From CAYVTD01 sp964577665 (lineage in GTDB: Bacteria; Bacteroidota; Ignavibacteria; Kapaibacteriales; UBA2268), in NCBI GenBank assembly GCA_964577665.1, contig CAZOBD010000038.1, positions 1 through 27,045 on the forward strand: 27,045 bases of DNA, given 5' to 3'. Below, piece by piece: positions 24,832 through 27,045 of this stretch. The notes under the pieces were generated by a model. That model ran no database searches, had not been told where the DNA came from, and saw only the letters and a program-made list of their open reading frames with translations. A program made the position numbers and the translations under genes. Position 1 is the stretch's first letter; each line of letters starts with the position of its first letter.

Positions 24832-25203
24832 ATGAGCTATGAATTTTCAGGAAGATTAATTGAAAAGTTTGACACTCAGCAGGTAACCGAGCGTTTCAGG
24901 AAGAGGGAATTTGTTCTTGAGCAGGTAGATGCAGTCAATGACAGGGAGTTTGTCAATCACATTAAGTTTCAGCTTACGCAGGACAAATGCGACTTGCTGG
25001 ATATTTTCAATATCAACGATGAATTAAAGGTGCAATTCAATCTTCGGGGAAGGCGCTGGGAGAAAGACGGAAATGTCAGTTATTTTACGAATCTGGAAGC
25101 ATGGCGGATTGAAAATGTTTCTCCTTCGGCGGAAGCCAATGAACCCCCGCCATTCTCCGGTGAGGAAATACCTCCAGCGGATGATGACGATATTCCCTTT
25201 TGA
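24832..25203 (+). CDS. DUF3127 family protein
   Basis: A 123-aa protein of a family typical of Bacteroidota and relatives, with a predicted OB-like fold (SYEFSGRLIEKFDTQQVTERFRKREFVLEQ, then FVNHIKFQLTQDKCDLLD and NLRGRRWEKDG) and an acidic tail ending PPADDDDIPF. The tail is similar to the acidic C-terminus of single-stranded DNA-binding proteins, ending in a hydrophobic residue. The family has been annotated as SSB-like, but function is unproven. The frame is open from ATGs at 24784 and 24805; the 24832 start is preferred because the conserved region begins there. Confidence 0.82.
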   Translation: MSYEFSGRLIEKFDTQQVTERFRKREFVLEQVDAVNDREFVNHIKFQLTQDKCDLLDIFNINDELKVQFNLRGRRWEKDGNVSYFTNLEAWRIENVSPSAEANEPPPFSGEEIPPADDDDIPF

Positions 25204-25252
25204 TACGGTGTGTGTTACTTGATTTTGACGATTAACCCGATTTTCTGCTTTT

Positions 25253-26161
25253 ATGGAAAAATATGATACAGTAGTGCTGACCGCAAAGCACTTTATGGAG
25301 CCTGAAAGAATTACTCCTTATGTTCAAAAAGTTTTGACTGATGATTCGCTGATTGTAGAAGCTTTGAGAGCAAGAGGACTTAAAGTAATTAAAACAAACT
25401 GGGACAATCCGGATTTTGACTGGTCATCCACCCGCACCGCGCTTTTTAGGACTATATGGGACTATTTCGAAAGATTTCAGGAATTTAACTCTTGGCTGGA
25501 AAAAGTAAAAGAACAGACTTTTCTGATAAATCCATATAATACAATTAAATGGAATATGGATAAGCATTATCTTAAAGACTTGGAAGAAAAAGGAATTACT
25601 ATTATTCCGACAAGATTTTTCGAGATAGGGGACAAAAGAACTTTGGAAGAAATTTCCGGATTTAACGGCGCTGAAAGGCTGATTCTGAAACCCGCCGTAT
25701 CCGGCGGTAGCAGGCACACTTACGTGCTGACCCGGGATAATATTCAGAAGCATGGAAAGATTTTCTCGGAGCTTATACAATCGGAGTCAATGCTTCTTCA
25801 GCCCTTTATTGAAAGCATACTGAGCAGGGGAGAAGCCTCTCATATATTTTTTAACGGACATTACAGCCATTCCATCTTGAAAAAAGCAAAACCCGGCGAT
25901 TTCCGCGTTCAGGATCAATGGGGAGGCACTTTCAGCCTTTTCGAGGCATCTCCTGATGACATTTCTTTTTCGGAAGAAGTACTCTCCTCATGCAGAGAAA
26001 TGCCTGTTTATGCAAGGGTTGACCATGTATGGCTTGACAGCGGCGAATCTGCTCTGGCAGAACTGGAAGTGATAGAACCGGAACTTTGGTTCCGAACCAA
26101 AAAAGGCTCTGCTGACATTCTTGCAGATGCCGTTGTAGAAATCCTGAAAAACATTTCCTGA
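25253..26161 (+). CDS. ATP-grasp family ligase
   Basis: A 302-aa protein with an ATP-grasp fold of the glutathione-synthetase/RimK-like type. Visible elements are NKWNM-type substrate-domain end, the ATP lysine region LILKPAVSGGSRHT (144-156), LQPFIESI, GEASHIFFNGHYSHSILKK, GDFRVQDQWGGT and the metal-binding YARVDHVWL and LEVIEPEL at the C-terminus. Such enzymes join a carboxylate to an amine or thiol through an acyl phosphate. The order of motifs resembles uncharacterised DcsG-like proteins. It follows the DUF3127 gene by 49 bases. The substrate cannot be inferred, as no dedicated biosynthetic gene is nearby. Confidence 0.8.
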   Translation: MEKYDTVVLTAKHFMEPERITPYVQKVLTDDSLIVEALRARGLKVIKTNWDNPDFDWSSTRTALFRTIWDYFERFQEFNSWLEKVKEQTFLINPYNTIKWNMDKHYLKDLEEKGITIIPTRFFEIGDKRTLEEISGFNGAERLILKPAVSGGSRHTYVLTRDNIQKHGKIFSELIQSESMLLQPFIESILSRGEASHIFFNGHYSHSILKKAKPGDFRVQDQWGGTFSLFEASPDDISFSEEVLSSCREMPVYARVDHVWLDSGESALAELEVIEPELWFRTKKGSADILADAVVEILKNIS

Positions 26162-26251
26162 AAATATTCCCATAAAATGTAACTAAATACAGATATAAAA
26201 CGTTTAACATTAGAAAAATTTGTGATTTAAACGATATAATTTTGTTTATAA

Positions 26252-26259
26252 TATATTTG
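26252..26259 (+). promoter_or_regulatory. Candidate -7 box TATATTTG
   Basis: Second exact TATATTTG, ending only 6 bases before the ATG at 26266. If it is a promoter box, the transcript would be nearly leaderless. No -33 element was found at the usual spacing. Confidence 0.3.
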
Positions 26260-26265
26260 GAAAAA

Positions 26266-27045
26266 ATGATAAATAGCAGAAATATTTTTATTATGGCAGT
26301 AATTTTTGCTGCAACGGGCGTTCTGGTTTCTTATGCCCGTCCTGTTTCCTATATATTAAAACTTGAAAATACGAGTGATTACAAGTCTTTTTCAGAAAAG
26401 AAAAAACTTCCTTCCATACAGGCTGAGCCGGTTTTCAAAGATTTGATTTCTGCTTTTGAGAAGAAGAACAATAACAGAATATTAAGCTCTGAAAGCGAAA
26501 GACTGCTGAAAGAACTTTCCGGTTATTATATGGTAAGTGATTTAAATGCCAAAGACATTGCTGCTTTAAGAAATACGGAAGGCGTGGCTTCGCTCACTCC
26601 GAATTACATTTTCACCATAGATGCAAAAGATTTTGAAAAGCCCAACGACGAAGGCTATAAAAACCAATGGGCATTGAAAGCGGTAAAAGCTGACAGCGCT
26701 TGGAACTATGCATCCGGCGAGGGTGTATTAGTTGGCGTTATTGATACAGGCATCGACTATGAGCATCCTGATTTGAAAAACAGCCTTTGGATAAATACTG
26801 CCGAAGATATTAATCAAAGCGGATATTTTGAGAACTGGAACTCCGATGTTGAAATAAACGGTGTGTCCGGCGATTTGAACGGAATTGACGATGACGGCAA
26901 CGGTTTTACCGATGATGTCATCGGCTATGATTTTGTTGACCAGCTTCTGACCAACATTGGCGATTACTCTGAATCCGACCCTGAACCGAACGACGAAAAC
27001 GGACATGGAACCGTAGTTTCGGGTATAATTGCGGCAGAAGCAAAT
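26266..27045 (+). CDS. Secreted subtilisin-like (S8) protease, N-terminal part
   Basis: The reading frame is open for 260 codons to the right edge with no stop, so this is the start of a larger gene. A signal sequence (IFIMAVIFAATGVLVSYA) is followed by a propeptide of about 90 residues. The catalytic Asp is D160 (GVIDTGIDYEHPDL) and the catalytic His H247 (NGHGTVVSGIIA); the Ser lies beyond the window. Between them, DLNGIDDDGNGFTDDVIGYD (about 203-222) is a D-rich loop typical of large S8 proteases of this phylum. It is probably exported, and may carry a C-terminal sorting domain that is not visible here. Confidence 0.88.
   Translation, partial: MINSRNIFIMAVIFAATGVLVSYARPVSYILKLENTSDYKSFSEKKKLPSIQAEPVFKDLISAFEKKNNNRILSSESERLLKELSGYYMVSDLNAKDIAALRNTEGVASLTPNYIFTIDAKDFEKPNDEGYKNQWALKAVKADSAWNYASGEGVLVGVIDTGIDYEHPDLKNSLWINTAEDINQSGYFENWNSDVEINGVSGDLNGIDDDGNGFTDDVIGYDFVDQLLTNIGDYSESDPEPNDENGHGTVVSGIIAAEAN

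Overview
The window looks like chromosomal DNA of a member of the Fibrobacterota-Chlorobiota-Bacteroidota group, most likely an Ignavibacteria/Kapabacteria-type lineage. This is an inference from gene content and style: a stand-alone atpD-atpC pair, a SufBCDS-SufU-SufT iron-sulfur operon, a DUF3127 protein (a family typical of Bacteroidota relatives), a secreted S8 protease with a D-rich loop, and exact TATATTTG boxes in two upstream regions. No rRNA, tRNA, transposase, integrase or CRISPR array was seen.

Layout. Bases 1-618 hold no credible gene, only a mosaic of short intergenic repeats (41-bp tandem units, hairpins, CCCTCCC-rich palindromes). Bases 664-6994 encode three tandem paralogues of a TMTC/DUF1736-like membrane protein: a GT-C-type multi-pass glycosyltransferase domain followed by TPR repeats. 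Bases 7166-9033 are atpD-atpC, closed by a hairpin terminator. Bases 9183-13362 carry guaB, a degenerate M24 (aminopeptidase P/prolidase-fold) protein with a histone-H1-like Lys/Ala tail, and a family-4-like glycosyltransferase. Two lipoprotein genes follow (13455-15025), each ended by a strong intrinsic terminator.

From 24669 down to 15413 the minus strand carries a suf locus in the order rrf2-sufB-(repeats)-sufC-sufD-(restriction-modification pair)-sufS-sufU-(repeats)-VOC protein-sufT. The Rrf2 protein has three Cys placed like the IscR cluster ligands and is probably the operon's iron-sulfur sensor. SufBCD is the scaffold and ATPase, SufS and SufU deliver sulfur, and SufT (DUF59) acts in maturation. 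A complete, markedly AT-rich type II R-M pair (MvaI/BcnI-family nuclease plus an SPPY-type amino-methyltransferase) sits cleanly between sufD and sufS in the same orientation. On the plus strand, 24832-26161 carry a DUF3127 protein and an ATP-grasp ligase. A subtilisin-like protease starts at 26266 and runs off the right edge.

The points most worth following up are the M24 pseudoenzyme fused to an H1-like tail (three of five metal ligands substituted at conserved spacing), the R-M pair embedded in an essential suf operon, the TMTC-like triplet, and a repeat family whose copies occur in inverted orientation about 22 kb apart, including hairpins with unrelated outer stem sequences but the same 15-bp/GGC-loop geometry.
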